Shown: positions 1 to 8,019, numbered from the stretch's first letter. The stretch: 28,326 nt of DNA from JAHJQQ01 sp041739295 (GCA_041739295.1 JBGSOE010000068.1:1-28326); one strand, 5' to 3'. Notes: generated from the sequence alone by a model not told the origin. Program-made: numbers and translations.

Positions 1-6
1 GTTATC

Positions 7-32
7 CCCTCTCCCCGCAAGCGGGGAGAGGG
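7..32. repeat. CT-rich palindromic intergenic repeat
   Basis: A perfect 12-bp inverted repeat (CCCTCTCCCCGC, loop AA, GCGGGGAGAGGG) is followed by a further GGGAGAGGGG run. The same family occurs inverted at the right end of the window (28293-28326). This type of CT-rich REP-like palindrome is common between proteobacterial genes. The remaining bases up to the dsbB stop (33-195) show nothing I can name. Confidence 0.7.
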
Positions 33-195
33 TTAGGGAGAGGGGAGTTTGTGTCATCGCTATTGGTAATGAATGGTAATGATCAATAATTGGATTCCTG
101 GAGCGCTTTTCGCCTGTCTGTGATGATCGTGTAGATAATCAGAGTAATCTGATTTGGGCAAAGGCATAACTATTCTACGTTAGGTTATTTGCGAA

Positions 196-690
196 CTATC
201 TGAACAGACGCAAACTGGCCAAGCCGATGGCATAAACCAGGAAACCGGCAAACACCACCAACATCCACTCGGCGATGCTGAAACCCAGCAAGGTCCACTC
301 CACGGCAGCGCATTCACCAGAGCCTTTGAAGACGAGTTGCAATGTCTGGTTGAGCGGGAATGCCTCAAGCATGTAATCGAGGCTCGGTCCACATTCCGGC
401 ACCTGGTCGGCCGGCAGGTGTTGCAGCCAGACCTGGCGAGTGGCGACCGCACCTCCGCCGAGGGCAAGCAGGCCGATGAGTGATGCATACAGAACTCTGC
501 CGGCCCGAGCCGGGTTGTGCAGGGCGCCAAGCAACGCCACGGCGCCGATCGCCATGACAAATACGCGTTGGAAGATGCACAGAGGGCAGGGTTCGAGATT
601 CAGAGAGTGTTGCAGATACAGGGCTGTGCCCATCAGCCCGAGACTGGCGATGAAGGCGAGCAGGAATCCAGTGCGGGATGTTATGTTCAT
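196..690 (-). CDS. dsbB: Disulfide bond formation protein DsbB
   Basis: This inner-membrane quinone reductase reoxidises DsbA and passes the electrons to ubiquinone or menaquinone. The 164-residue product has the usual family length and four hydrophobic segments. The first periplasmic loop carries the CPLC redox pair (Cys35 and Cys38). The second loop carries the other pair (Cys100 in a PECG context and Cys127 in GSGECA). The start is the first ATG after a short GAGA element. It stands alone, about 310 bases downstream of rsgA on the same strand, so co-transcription with rsgA is uncertain. All four essential cysteines are present and nothing looks broken. Confidence 0.95.
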   Translation of the reverse strand: MNITSRTGFLLAFIASLGLMGTALYLQHSLNLEPCPLCIFQRVFVMAIGAVALLGALHNPARAGRVLYASLIGLLALGGGAVATRQVWLQHLPADQVPECGPSLDYMLEAFPLNQTLQLVFKGSGECAAVEWTLLGFSIAEWMLVVFAGFLVYAIGLASLRLFR

Positions 691-1003
691 TGAGTATTCT
701 CAGTGCGTGATAATGCATATTCTGGTTATAGCGTCTACCGGATAAGGCTGGTATGGCAGCTCAGGGATTCTTAGGGAACCTCAGATTCTTCAATTTTCCC
801 AGTTGGTTCCGTCAGGCACGATGCAAGTGCTGCAGAATCCGAACTATGTAAGTAATGTGTCGTAGCGTCGGTCGGATTCAGGCCGAAGGCCGCGTCCGAC
901 ATTGTTCCAGGCATCGGCAGTTATATCAGACCGATTCAGCGGGTCAATTGCCGGTGCAGCATAGCCGAATGGCATTCTGACTGCCACGCCAGCGCCAAGT
1001 TCC
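691..1003. other. Intergenic gap between dsbB and rsgA, nothing recognised
   Basis: About 310 bases separate the dsbB start from the rsgA stop. A minus-strand reading frame spans 844-1089, but half of it overlaps the end of rsgA in another frame and it resembles no family I know. The dsbB promoter should lie here; I could not pick a convincing one. Confidence 0.4.
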
Positions 1004-1975
1004 TCAAGACGTATAGCGATCTTTCTCACGTTCCAGTGCCTGCTGTAACAGGCTGCGGTAACTCTCGAGGCGGCGTGGATCAATGTCACCTGCCGTCACG
1101 GCGGCACTGACGGCGCAGGCGGGTTCGCCGTTATGGCGGCAGTTGTGAAAGCGACACTGGCCACGGTAGGGGCGCAACTCTCGGAAACCACGTTCGAGAT
1201 CTTCTGCGGTGGCTTGCCAGAGCTGGAAGTCGCGCACCCCGGGTGAGTCGATCAGATCACCGCCACCGGCAAGGTGGTAGAGCGTGGTTTCGGTGGTGGT
1301 GTGTTTACCGAGTCCGCTGGCGTCAGAAAGTTGGCCGATACGGATGTCTATATCCGGTTGCAGCAGATGTACCAGTGAGGATTTACCGACACCCGATTGG
1401 CCGACCAGGATAGAAGTATGACCGTTGAAATGCTGGGAGAGTGCCTTGACCTGTGCCGTGTCGCGGGTGCTGGTGAACAGTACCGGGCAGCCTAGCCGGG
1501 TAAAGGTCGACAAGCGTGCCTGGAGTTGTGCCTGTGCGGCTGGGCTGAACAGGTCGGATTTGTTGACCAGGATAAGCGGTTGCGCACCAATCAATTCCGC
1601 GATGACCAAATAACGGTCAATCAAGCCTTCGCTGAGCGGCGGTTCGGGCGCACAGACAACGACGAGCTGGTCGACATTTGCGGCGAGCGGGCGTTCATTA
1701 CCGCGTGGATCGGGGCGTGCCAGTAGACTGCGGCGCGCATCGAGCGCGGTGACAACGCCTTGCTTGTCTCCCGACGGCTGCCACTGCACGCGATCACCAC
1801 AGACCAACCGGCCGAGTTTTTTACGCGCAGTGCACATATGCAAGCTGCCCTGATGATCTTCCACAATCAGATCGCGGCCATAGTGCGCAATGATCAGTCC
1901 AGGCTGCGGGATGCTGTTGTCGGGTGTTTGCTGATCGGGTGTGGTTTTGCGGGGAGCTGCTTTGTGATGACCCAT
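1004..1975 (-). CDS. rsgA: Ribosome small-subunit-dependent GTPase RsgA (YjeQ)
   Basis: This circularly permuted GTPase acts in late 30S maturation, binding the decoding region and leaving on GTP hydrolysis. The 323-residue product has an N-terminal OB-fold region (about 25-100). The GTPase motifs follow in permuted order: NKSD (138-141), GQSGVGKSS (192-200) and DSPG (243-246). The C-terminal zinc knuckle shows Cys274, Cys279, His281 and Cys287. It starts 14 bases after the pterin dehydratase gene, which suggests one transcript. The ribosome binding site before the ATG is weak. The Lys/Pro/Gln-rich first 24 residues may be a flexible tail. Confidence 0.95.
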   Translation of the reverse strand: MGHHKAAPRKTTPDQQTPDNSIPQPGLIIAHYGRDLIVEDHQGSLHMCTARKKLGRLVCGDRVQWQPSGDKQGVVTALDARRSLLARPDPRGNERPLAANVDQLVVVCAPEPPLSEGLIDRYLVIAELIGAQPLILVNKSDLFSPAAQAQLQARLSTFTRLGCPVLFTSTRDTAQVKALSQHFNGHTSILVGQSGVGKSSLVHLLQPDIDIRIGQLSDASGLGKHTTTETTLYHLAGGGDLIDSPGVRDFQLWQATAEDLERGFRELRPYRGQCRFHNCRHNGEPACAVSAAVTAGDIDPRRLESYRSLLQQALEREKDRYTS

Positions 1976-1989
1976 AATGTTCGACTGGT

Positions 1990-2337
1990 TTAGCTGGCGT
2001 CTGATAGCAGCGCATCGATCTTCGCTGCGCAGATGAAATCGTTTTCCGACAATCCACCGACCGAATGGGTGCTGAAGTTTATGACACAGCGGTTATAGCC
2101 GACTTCAAGGTCCGGGTGGTGGTCTTCACGGTGGATGATCCAGGCCATGGCGTTCACAAAGGCCAGCGTCTCGTAGTAATTTTTGAAACGGAAGGTACGC
2201 TGAATGGCATCGGCATTGGCCGTGATTGACCAGTCACCGTGCAGCTGCGCCATCAGTTTTTGGGCTGCAGTGGCGTCCAGGGCAGGGCTACCCTTTGCAT
2301 AGGGTTGGCAGTGGCGACTGATCAGATCCGGGGCCAT
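1990..2337 (-). CDS. phhB: Pterin-4a-carbinolamine dehydratase
   Basis: The enzyme dehydrates 4a-hydroxytetrahydrobiopterin, recycling the cofactor of aromatic amino acid hydroxylases; many bacteria carry it without a known hydroxylase partner. The 115-residue product matches the family length. The signature region is clear: HHPD followed by a conserved tyrosine and Asn-Arg, then a THS-x-GGLS stretch and a final A-x-x-ID motif. The ATG lies 2 bases after the stop codon of the cytochrome gene, and the gene ends 14 bases before rsgA, so the three are probably co-transcribed. No aromatic hydroxylase gene is present in the window. Confidence 0.9.
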   Translation of the reverse strand: MAPDLISRHCQPYAKGSPALDATAAQKLMAQLHGDWSITANADAIQRTFRFKNYYETLAFVNAMAWIIHREDHHPDLEVGYNRCVINFSTHSVGGLSENDFICAAKIDALLSDAS

Positions 2338-2339
2338 CT

Positions 2340-2630
2340 TTACTTGAACTTGTAATAACTGCTGTTGAGGTACTGCACCACATCCTCGGTCTGTTCGTCA
2401 AACCAGGTCAGACCCAGGCTGAGCTCGCAGCGCTTAACTTGCTTGCGCAAGCCATCGAGCGAGGTGACCTTGCGGTCCGCGCGCGAGTAGACGCTGCTGT
2501 CGTGACATTTCTGGCAATTCGCATCATGCAGACTCTGGCCGGCCTTGAGATCGACGGCTTGAACAATGGTGCTGCCGAAACTGGCAATGCTCGCCAAAAG
2601 TAGAATGTTTAGCGTGCGACCGTTTAGCAT
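2340..2630 (-). CDS. Small periplasmic c-type cytochrome
   Basis: This is a monohaem class I-like cytochrome c, presumably periplasmic and an electron carrier. The ATG at 2630 is preferred over one 21 bases upstream because a GAGG element sits 7 bases before it. It gives a 96-residue protein with a signal peptide ending near a VQA site. The haem motif CQKCH follows about 20 residues into the mature protein. No methionine follows the haem motif, so the usual Met axial ligand appears absent; the sixth ligand is unknown. The C-terminus is an aromatic-rich SSYYKF tail. It directly precedes the pterin dehydratase gene. Confidence 0.85.
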   Translation of the reverse strand: MLNGRTLNILLLASIASFGSTIVQAVDLKAGQSLHDANCQKCHDSSVYSRADRKVTSLDGLRKQVKRCELSLGLTWFDEQTEDVVQYLNSSYYKFK

Positions 2631-2673
2631 GATTGAACCTCGCAATGGCAACTGATGAGACTTCTTATCAAGT

Positions 2674-2742
2674 CGTCATTCTGGCGGATACCGGTATTCA
2701 GTGCCTTGAATGACATGGATTCTGGCATGCGCCAGAATGACG
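2674..2742. repeat. Inverted repeat CGTCATTCTGGCG / CGCCAGAATGACG
   Basis: Perfect 13-bp arms at 2674-2686 and 2730-2742 flank a 43-base middle. This is the widespread proteobacterial 'CGTCATTC(C/T)GGCG' type of intergenic repeat. It lies between the M48 protease and cytochrome genes and may act on mRNA 3' ends. Confidence 0.7.
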
Positions 2743-2758
2743 CTGTGAGACATTGTAG

Positions 2759-2785
2759 GATGGGTGAGGCGAAGCGCAACCCATC
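2759..2785. repeat. Short palindromic repeat GATGGGT...ACCCATC
   Basis: Seven-bp arms (2759-2765 and 2779-2785) enclose a GC-rich loop. It belongs to the common 'GTAGGATGGGTTGAGCG' class of intergenic repeat. It sits just downstream of the M48 protease gene and could form a hairpin in its transcript. Confidence 0.6.
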
Positions 2786-2812
2786 ACAGCCAAGTATAAA
2801 TAATAACCATAG

Positions 2813-4048
2813 TCATCGTGACAGATGTGCGACGCGCACTGACGCGGGCGGGTGACTGTCATGAAACGCGGAATACAGTGGGTCGGGTGTGAGCGTGCTG
2901 GCATTGTCGCGGTAGAGTTTCACCAGCGCGCTGATCAAGTAGCCTGCGCCAGTCTGTTCGGCAGCGAAACTGTCCGCCTCAAATTCGTGCTTGCGTGACA
3001 ACTTGCTGAACACGGGTTGCAGAAACAGACTGAACACCGGCGCGGTAAGCATGAACAACAGCAATGCCATGTGCAGCGAGGGTTCCGGTGCGCCCAGACC
3101 TTGATAGAAGTCTGGTTGCTCCGCCAGCCAGCCCAGCAGCGCCAATCCGGCCATGCTGATGAATAACATACTGATCAGACGCTTCTGTACATGGCGGCGT
3201 TTGAAGTGACCAAGTTCATGTGCCAGAACCGCTTCGATCTCATCCGGTTCCAGGGCGTTGATCAGGGTATCGAAGAACACAATGCGCTTATTGTGGCCCA
3301 AGCCGGTGAAATAGGCATTACCGTGACCGGAACGGCGTGAACCGTCCATGACATAGATACCCTGGCTGGTGAAACCGCAGCGCGTGAGCAGGCCTTCGAT
3401 GCGCTGGCGCAGATCGGCGTTTTCCAATGGCACAAACTTGTTGAACAGCGGCGCGATGTAGGTAGGGAAGGCCCACATCATGAACAGGCTGAAACTGACC
3501 CAGACTCCCCACACATAGAGCCACCAGAGCGGCCCCGAAACCTGCATCAGCCATAACACCAGCAACAGCAGCGGTGTACCAATGATCAGGAGTAACACTG
3601 CCTGTTTGGCCAGATCACCTAAGAACAGGCCAGAGGTGGAATGGTTGAACCCAAAGCGGGATTCCAGCTTGAAGGTTGACCAAGCCGAGAAAGGGACGTC
3701 GAACAGGCTGGTAAGGAGCAGAAAGCTCATCATGACCGTTACGCCGCTGGCGAGCGGGCTCCAGCCGAATTGCAGTACCAGGTCATTCAGCAGCGCGAGT
3801 CCGCCACCGAGGGTCCAGGCCAGGAGCAGGGCGACATCATAGACCAGCTCGATCCGGCCGAGTCGGGTCTTGGCAATGCTGTATTCGGCCGCCTTTTGGT
3901 GGGCTGCGAGGCTGATGCTGTCAGCAAAGGCTTCCGGGACCTGGTCGCGCCGGGCTTGGATATACGCAATCTGGCGGCCGGCCAGCCATTGCTGGACCAG
4001 CAGGGACAGGGTGACCGCTGCAACGAATAATAGAGTGTATAGATTCAT
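2813..4048 (-). CDS. M48 family integral membrane metalloprotease (STE24-like)
   Basis: This zinc endopeptidase of the inner membrane resembles CAAX-prenyl protease STE24 in architecture and probably acts in membrane protein or peptide quality control. The ATG at 4048 is chosen because a hydrophobic segment starts at once; a start 51 bases upstream would add a polar tail. The protein is then about 411 residues. It has several membrane segments, the zinc motif HELGH (about 277-281) and the distal glutamate in an EFEADSFA context. It is divergent from orn and ends upstream of the cytochrome gene, with two palindromic repeats between them. Confidence 0.92.
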   Translation of the reverse strand: MNLYTLLFVAAVTLSLLVQQWLAGRQIAYIQARRDQVPEAFADSISLAAHQKAAEYSIAKTRLGRIELVYDVALLLAWTLGGGLALLNDLVLQFGWSPLASGVTVMMSFLLLTSLFDVPFSAWSTFKLESRFGFNHSTSGLFLGDLAKQAVLLLIIGTPLLLLVLWLMQVSGPLWWLYVWGVWVSFSLFMMWAFPTYIAPLFNKFVPLENADLRQRIEGLLTRCGFTSQGIYVMDGSRRSGHGNAYFTGLGHNKRIVFFDTLINALEPDEIEAVLAHELGHFKRRHVQKRLISMLFISMAGLALLGWLAEQPDFYQGLGAPEPSLHMALLLFMLTAPVFSLFLQPVFSKLSRKHEFEADSFAAEQTGAGYLISALVKLYRDNASTLTPDPLYSAFHDSHPPASVRVAHLSR

Positions 4049-4109
4049 GAAGGTATGAGCTGTGGGCCGATGGAGGGCGAAAACGACATGTCCAAGCAAG
4101 GGTAGCCTT

Positions 4110-4118
4110 TGCTAGAAT
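4110..4118 (+). promoter_or_regulatory. Candidate extended -10 promoter of orn
   Basis: TGCTAGAAT fits the extended -10 pattern TGnTAnnnT and lies about 40 bases before the orn ATG, whose ribosome binding site is AAGGG. No good -35 is seen, as is usual for extended -10 promoters. Inferred by eye only. Confidence 0.4.
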
Positions 4119-4157
4119 GCAACTCAACTATTCAACCGATCTACTTAAGGGAAATAC

Positions 4158-4715
4158 ATGGCAGCGCACCCAGACAACCTGATTTGGATCGATCTGGAAA
4201 TGACGGGTCTTGACACCAACAGCGATTCAATTATCGAAATCGCCACCATTGTCACCGACTCGCATCTGAATATTCTTGAGGAAGGTCCGGTATTCGCCAT
4301 CTTTCAGCCGGAATCCAAGCTCAGTGCCATGGATGATTGGAATACCAATCAACACAACGGTTCCGGTTTAGTGAAGCGTGTGCGCAGCAGTCCGCTCAAT
4401 GAGCAGGATGCCGAATCCATGACCATCGACTTTCTGAAAAAGTACGTGCCGGCCAAGGCATCGCCGATGTGCGGTAACAGCATCTGTCAGGACCGACGTT
4501 TTCTGGCGCGCTGCATGCCGGACCTGGAAGCATATTTTCATTACCGCAACCTCGACGTCAGTTCTATCAAAGAGCTGGCAAAACGCTGGGCGCCGAATAT
4601 GGATGCGGATTTCAAGAAAAACGCAACACACCTGGCGCTTGACGATGTCCGCGACTCCATCCGCGAATTGCAGTTCTACCGCGAGAAATTCTTCAAACTG
4701 CCTTCGGCGACCTGA
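4158..4715 (+). CDS. orn: Oligoribonuclease
   Basis: This 3'-5' exoribonuclease of the DEDDh family degrades short RNAs, including pGpG, to mononucleotides, so it completes both mRNA turnover and cyclic-di-GMP breakdown. The 185-residue product has the family's usual length. The first acidic pair is in WIDLEMTGLD near the N-terminus, the second region is GNSICQDRRFL, and the C-terminal His/Asp pair is in HLALDDVRDS. It is transcribed alone, divergent from the M48 protease, and followed by a run of intergenic repeats. Confidence 0.96.
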   Translation: MAAHPDNLIWIDLEMTGLDTNSDSIIEIATIVTDSHLNILEEGPVFAIFQPESKLSAMDDWNTNQHNGSGLVKRVRSSPLNEQDAESMTIDFLKKYVPAKASPMCGNSICQDRRFLARCMPDLEAYFHYRNLDVSSIKELAKRWAPNMDADFKKNATHLALDDVRDSIRELQFYREKFFKLPSAT

Positions 4716-4759
4716 GGCATGCGTTCACCCTTGTAGGAGTCGCCACTTAATTCACCGTC

Positions 4760-4779
4760 ATTCCGGCGCAGGCCGGAAT
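4760..4779. repeat. Short palindromic repeat ATTCCGGC-gcag-GCCGGAAT
   Basis: A perfect 8-bp inverted repeat with a 4-base loop, of the common 'CGTCATTCCGGCG..GCCGGAAT' intergenic type. It abuts the 169-bp repeat that starts at 4781 and lies 45 bases after the orn stop. Confidence 0.65.
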
Positions 4780-4780
4780 C

Positions 4781-4949
4781 AACCTAAAAAAATCATTTCA
4801 GCCACGGAAACACACGGAAGACACTGAAACACAGCGCATTCCTGGAGCGACTATTCACCACTTCGCGGGGGATGGCGGTGCCGCCGCGAAGCTGATGATC
4901 TTGTCCGTGATTTTCCGTGTGATTCCGTGGCAAATGCGGTTTATAGGAT
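4781..4949. repeat. 169-bp inverted-repeat element, copy A
   Basis: This copy matches 27224-27392 over its full length, with the same size and about 17 differences by my count (roughly 90% identity). Near-terminal inverted arms CCACGGAAACACACGGAA (4802-4819) and TTCCGTGTGATTCCGTGG (4913-4930) differ at one position. It has no coding capacity, so it looks like a non-autonomous MITE-like or structured intergenic repeat. A much shorter relative may lie at 15553-15610. Confidence 0.8.
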
Positions 4950-5048
4950 CAATGTCATTCAGGGCACTTGATTAGTCGTTTTGCTCACCCTACGGGCTGT
5001 CTGGTCGGCGCTGATTTCAATCGCCACACAGTCCCGCATCTGACGAAT

Positions 5049-5089
5049 TTGATATGTATCAAGGCAATTTCACCCGCAGTCTCTATAGT
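5049..5089 (+). promoter_or_regulatory. FNR/Anr-type class II promoter
   Basis: TTGATATGTATCAA at 5049-5062 is a perfect match to the FNR consensus TTGAT-N4-ATCAA. A -10-like TATAGT lies at 5084-5089. The implied start near 5096 puts the FNR site centre about 41 bases upstream, the classical activating position. The GTG start of the next gene is about 30 bases downstream. The site is seen in the sequence; oxygen regulation is inference. Confidence 0.75.
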
Positions 5090-5124
5090 TACGTTAAATT
5101 AGCCAATCAGTGGGTTAGATCGTC

Positions 5125-5484
5125 GTGGACAAAATCAGCCTAGTCATTATTGCCTTGTTCGCCATGCTGATCGCTTATTTCAGCTTCCGCCTGATCTGGG
5201 TTATCGGCCGCAATCTGGTGCAGGGCATGCTGTTGCGCCGACGCATGCGCCAACGCCTGGCCGGTATGCCACTGGAACAGGCCCTGGAACGCTCAGGTGC
5301 CGATCCAACCCAGTATCTGCACGACCGTCAACTGCACGAAATCGAGCGCGAAATGCGCAACTGCGAAGGCTGCAAAGCGATCACGGAGTGCAATAGCGCA
5401 ATGGAAAATGACACGCCGACGGAGAAGTTCGACTTTTGTCCTAATTACGATGCGTTGTTTAAGCCGGAAAAGGTTGAGAGCTGA
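5125..5484 (+). CDS. Small membrane-anchored four-cysteine protein (DUF6455-like)
   Basis: The 119-residue product starts with GTG, the first in-frame start after the promoter. One transmembrane segment (about 5-27) is followed by an arginine-rich stretch (RRRMRQRL) and a soluble C-terminal domain. The domain has the pattern NCEGC, ECN and FCPNY, four cysteines that could bind a metal or an Fe-S cluster. The pattern resembles the DUF6455 family; the match is from memory and no function is known. An FNR-type promoter directly upstream suggests induction under low oxygen. It stands alone between two repeat regions. Confidence 0.75.
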   Translation: MDKISLVIIALFAMLIAYFSFRLIWVIGRNLVQGMLLRRRMRQRLAGMPLEQALERSGADPTQYLHDRQLHEIEREMRNCEGCKAITECNSAMENDTPTEKFDFCPNYDALFKPEKVES

Positions 5485-5486
5485 TT

Positions 5487-5629
5487 AGAACCTATCTCAA
5501 AATGCATCTAGCGTGTCTATGCGGTGTTACGAATCCTGTTCCGGGGCTCATTTATCCGGCATAAACTCCGCTCCTCGCAGGGTCCGCGCCTTGCATCTGC
5601 TCGCTTGATCAAATTAATCAGAGGTTCCT
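5487..5629 (-). repeat. Shortened copy of the 207-bp MITE-like element
   Basis: Read on the minus strand, the first 48 bases from 5629 match the start of the element at 28034, including the arm AGGAACCTCTGATTAATT. After that only patches align, such as CGGAGTTTA and TAAATGAG. The far end (AGAACCTATCTC, 5487-5498) is a degenerate partner arm. The following bases to 5769 contain no gene I can support. Confidence 0.6.
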
Positions 5630-5769
5630 TAAAGGTTCATCTGCTAATCGCCATTCTGAGACCCACACCCGCTAAGCACCAAGGTCTGTTCTCAGCAAGG
5701 TATAAACCGCACCGCTACGGTCCTCGCAACGGCGAGTGTGGTGAAGTGCGCACAGCTTCCCGAAGTTTC

Positions 5770-6093
5770 TTAGAGGTACGCCGTGGCCTCTTCACCCGGA
5801 TTGGGTAAACCAGCCAAGCGCCAAACCTCTCGACCATGATCCTTAAACAGCGTTGTGATGCAGTGTGGGTCCAGGTGGTTTTCGACACAGACATGCCGCA
5901 GCGATGGCACGCCACCAACCTCGAAATAGTGCCGTCGCAAAGATTGAATAATGGCCCAATGGGCATCGGTTAGCGGTGCGATGCCATCGATCTCTGCCAA
6001 GTGGTTGGCGACCAATTCGTTCCAGTCTTCCGAGTACAGTAAATAGCCAGCAGTGTCAGTGGCGATGATTAGATCCTGAGCGAAATTTGGCAT
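5770..6093 (-). CDS. DsrC/TusE-family protein lacking both redox cysteines (RspA-like)
   Basis: The 107-residue product belongs to the DsrC/TusE/DsvC family of sulfur-carrier proteins. The ATG at 6093 is chosen because an AAGGAGGG ribosome binding site lies before it and family similarity starts there. The core is recognisable: GYLLYSEDWN, LTDAHW, a helical LRRHYFE segment and the C-terminal arm RLAGLPNPG. In DsrC and TusE this arm reads CKIAGLPKP followed by a penultimate cysteine. Here the first cysteine is Trp91, and the tail EEATAYL has none. The extra loop of true DsrC is also missing. Homologues with neither cysteine have been called RspA and proposed to be regulatory. It cannot carry sulfur by the known mechanism. 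Confidence 0.85.
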   Translation of the reverse strand: MPNFAQDLIIATDTAGYLLYSEDWNELVANHLAEIDGIAPLTDAHWAIIQSLRRHYFEVGGVPSLRHVCVENHLDPHCITTLFKDHGREVWRLAGLPNPGEEATAYL

Positions 6094-6254
6094 GGTGGAG
6101 TCCCTCCTTGCGTGGCTGCGATCGAAGCATGCAACACCATGGATATAGGAGAGCGGAGTAGAGCAGTCAAGGGATATTTTTCTGAAGCGCAGTTTCCTCG
6201 CTGACAACCGGCTAACTTGTGCGGGTATGTCGGTTTCTGGACGGTCAGTCGGTT

Positions 6255-6707
6255 CTAGTCATCTTCCCTATCCAGTGCCTCGACGTAATTGACCAGATCG
6301 TCGGGGTGGACATACGCCTCGCTGATCACTCGCCCGCGCACCGAAATCCCTGCGCGATGAACGCTATTGGGATTGCCCGATACCAGCGGATGCCAGTCCG
6401 GAAGATCCTGGCCTTCGTTCAGCAGCCGGTAGGCGCAGGTATCCGGCAGGAAGTTGATCTGGTTGAGATTGTCCATGCTCAATACCAGACAGTCGGGGAC
6501 CAGGGTGCTGCGTTCTGAATAATGTGTGCAGCGACAGCGTTGATCATCGAACAGGTGACATACCACACTGGTGAAATAGAGTTTTCCGGTATCGATATCT
6601 TCGATCTTATTCAGGCAACAGCGACCGCAGCCGTCGCATAACGATTCCCACTCCGTCCGGTTCATGTCGGCAAGGGACTTGGTTTTCCAGAAGGGCAGGT
6701 CAGCCAT
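6255..6707 (-). CDS. YcgN/UPF0260-family cysteine-cluster protein
   Basis: The protein has 150 residues from the ATG at 6707; a frame-open extension of 51 codons upstream looks non-coding, and family members begin with a short M-x-x-x-PFW segment as here (MADLPFWK). Conserved cysteines fall in CDGCGRCCL near the N-terminus, RCRCTHY in the middle and DTCAYRLL further on, the YcgN/YkgJ pattern proposed to bind an Fe-S cluster or zinc. The C-terminal VHPDDLVNYVEAL matches the family ending. Function is unknown. It is divergent from the antiporter gene. Confidence 0.88.
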   Translation of the reverse strand: MADLPFWKTKSLADMNRTEWESLCDGCGRCCLNKIEDIDTGKLYFTSVVCHLFDDQRCRCTHYSERSTLVPDCLVLSMDNLNQINFLPDTCAYRLLNEGQDLPDWHPLVSGNPNSVHRAGISVRGRVISEAYVHPDDLVNYVEALDREDD

Positions 6708-6849
6708 CAGAATGTCTCTATCGAAAGGTAAGAAGCGCACTATACAGGGCTTGAATTGCGAGGGCAGTGAGAGTGATTGATGCTGGTACTGGCTTCGGAC
6801 ATTATACTTGAATTCTCCATGGCTGCATGAGTCATCACCGGCATAGACG

Positions 6850-8019
6850 ATGAATAGCAATCCACTGGTCTTTACTTTTTTCCTGATCTTTTTCGGCGCG
6901 GCCGTACTGGCAACGCTGGCGCTGTACGCACGTCAGGCCTTGTTGGTTGCTTATATCGTGTTGGGCATTGTGCTGGGGCCATGGGGACTGGGTATGGTTA
7001 CCGATCCGAAGCTGATCGGTGGCATTTCCCAGATAGGCATAATTTTCCTGCTGTTTCTGCTGGGGTTGAATCTGCCGTTCAATAAACTCTCCGCGTTGGT
7101 CGGCGAGTCGTTGTTGGTCACGGGAGTCAGTTCTGTGTTGTTCGGTATGCTGGGCATGGGCGTGGGCTGGCTGTTTGGGTTTTCGTTGATCGAACAGGTG
7201 GTGATAGGCGCCTCGATGATGTTTTCCAGCACCATCATTGGCCTCAAACTGTTACCGACCACCATCCTGCACCATCAACATACCGGCGAGATCATCATCA
7301 GTGTCCTGCTGTTGCAGGATTTGATTGCCATCGTGATCCTGATGGCTCTACAGATTCAGGGCGGTACCGAGATCGGAATGGGGAAAATGGCGCTCCTGAT
7401 CGTATCTCTGCCGTTGTTGTTTATCGCTGCTTATCTGCTGGAAAAGTATGTCCTGATAAAATTGATTCAGCGCTTCGATACGATTCAGGAATACATCTTC
7501 CTCATGGCAATAGGTTGGTGTCTGGGCATGGCGGAACTCGCAGGTGTGATGGGACTGTCACATGAAATCGGCGCCTTCATCGCCGGAGTTGCCCTGGCGA
7601 CCAACCCGATCTCGCTGTTCATCGCAGAAAGCCTCAAGCCGCTGCGCGATTTCTTTTTAGTGATTTTTTTCTTCTCGTTGGGTGCCGGCCTTGAACTGAT
7701 CGCCTTGAAAGATGTGCTTTTACCTGCATTAGTTTTGGCAGTGGCGGCCATGCTGCTCAAGCCGGCCGTCTTCAGTTTCCTGTTGCGGCGTTCCGGAGAG
7801 CAGCCACACCGTTCCAACGAGATTGGTGTGCGTCTGGGGCAGATCAGTGAATTTTCGTTGCTGATTGCAGTACTGGCGCTGAACTTGGAGGTGATCGGCC
7901 GCGAGGCATCCTATATGATTCAGGCCAGTGCGATTCTGACCTTCATCGTCTCCTCTTACTTCATCGTTCTCAAATATCCCACGCCCATCGCCGTAAGCGA
8001 CCGGTTACGCCGGGACTGA
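6850..8019 (+). CDS. CPA2-family cation:proton antiporter (KefB/RosB-like membrane domain)
   Basis: The 389-residue product is almost entirely hydrophobic, with about 12 membrane segments typical of the CPA2 Na+/H+ exchanger fold. Recognisable stretches are VAYIVLGIVLGPWGLG, LFLLGLNL, the SSTIIGLKLLP region, LLLQDLIAIVIL and EIGAFIAGVALA. It stops after the membrane domain, so it has no TrkA-N (RCK) nucleotide-binding domain, unlike full KefB/KefC. The ion (K+ or Na+) cannot be told from the sequence. Its 3' end overlaps the convergent chelatase gene by 15 bases. Confidence 0.88.
   Translation: MNSNPLVFTFFLIFFGAAVLATLALYARQALLVAYIVLGIVLGPWGLGMVTDPKLIGGISQIGIIFLLFLLGLNLPFNKLSALVGESLLVTGVSSVLFGMLGMGVGWLFGFSLIEQVVIGASMMFSSTIIGLKLLPTTILHHQHTGEIIISVLLLQDLIAIVILMALQIQGGTEIGMGKMALLIVSLPLLFIAAYLLEKYVLIKLIQRFDTIQEYIFLMAIGWCLGMAELAGVMGLSHEIGAFIAGVALATNPISLFIAESLKPLRDFFLVIFFFSLGAGLELIALKDVLLPALVLAVAAMLLKPAVFSFLLRRSGEQPHRSNEIGVRLGQISEFSLLIAVLALNLEVIGREASYMIQASAILTFIVSSYFIVLKYPTPIAVSDRLRRD

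Noticed and set aside
844..1089. An 81-codon minus-strand frame upstream of dsbB
   Set aside because: Half of it overlaps rsgA in another frame, it has no convincing ribosome binding site and it resembles no family.
5524..5808. A 94-codon plus-strand frame after the DUF6455-like gene
   Set aside because: It is largely a translation of the MITE-like repeat; the same peptide stretch appears at the other copy near 28080.
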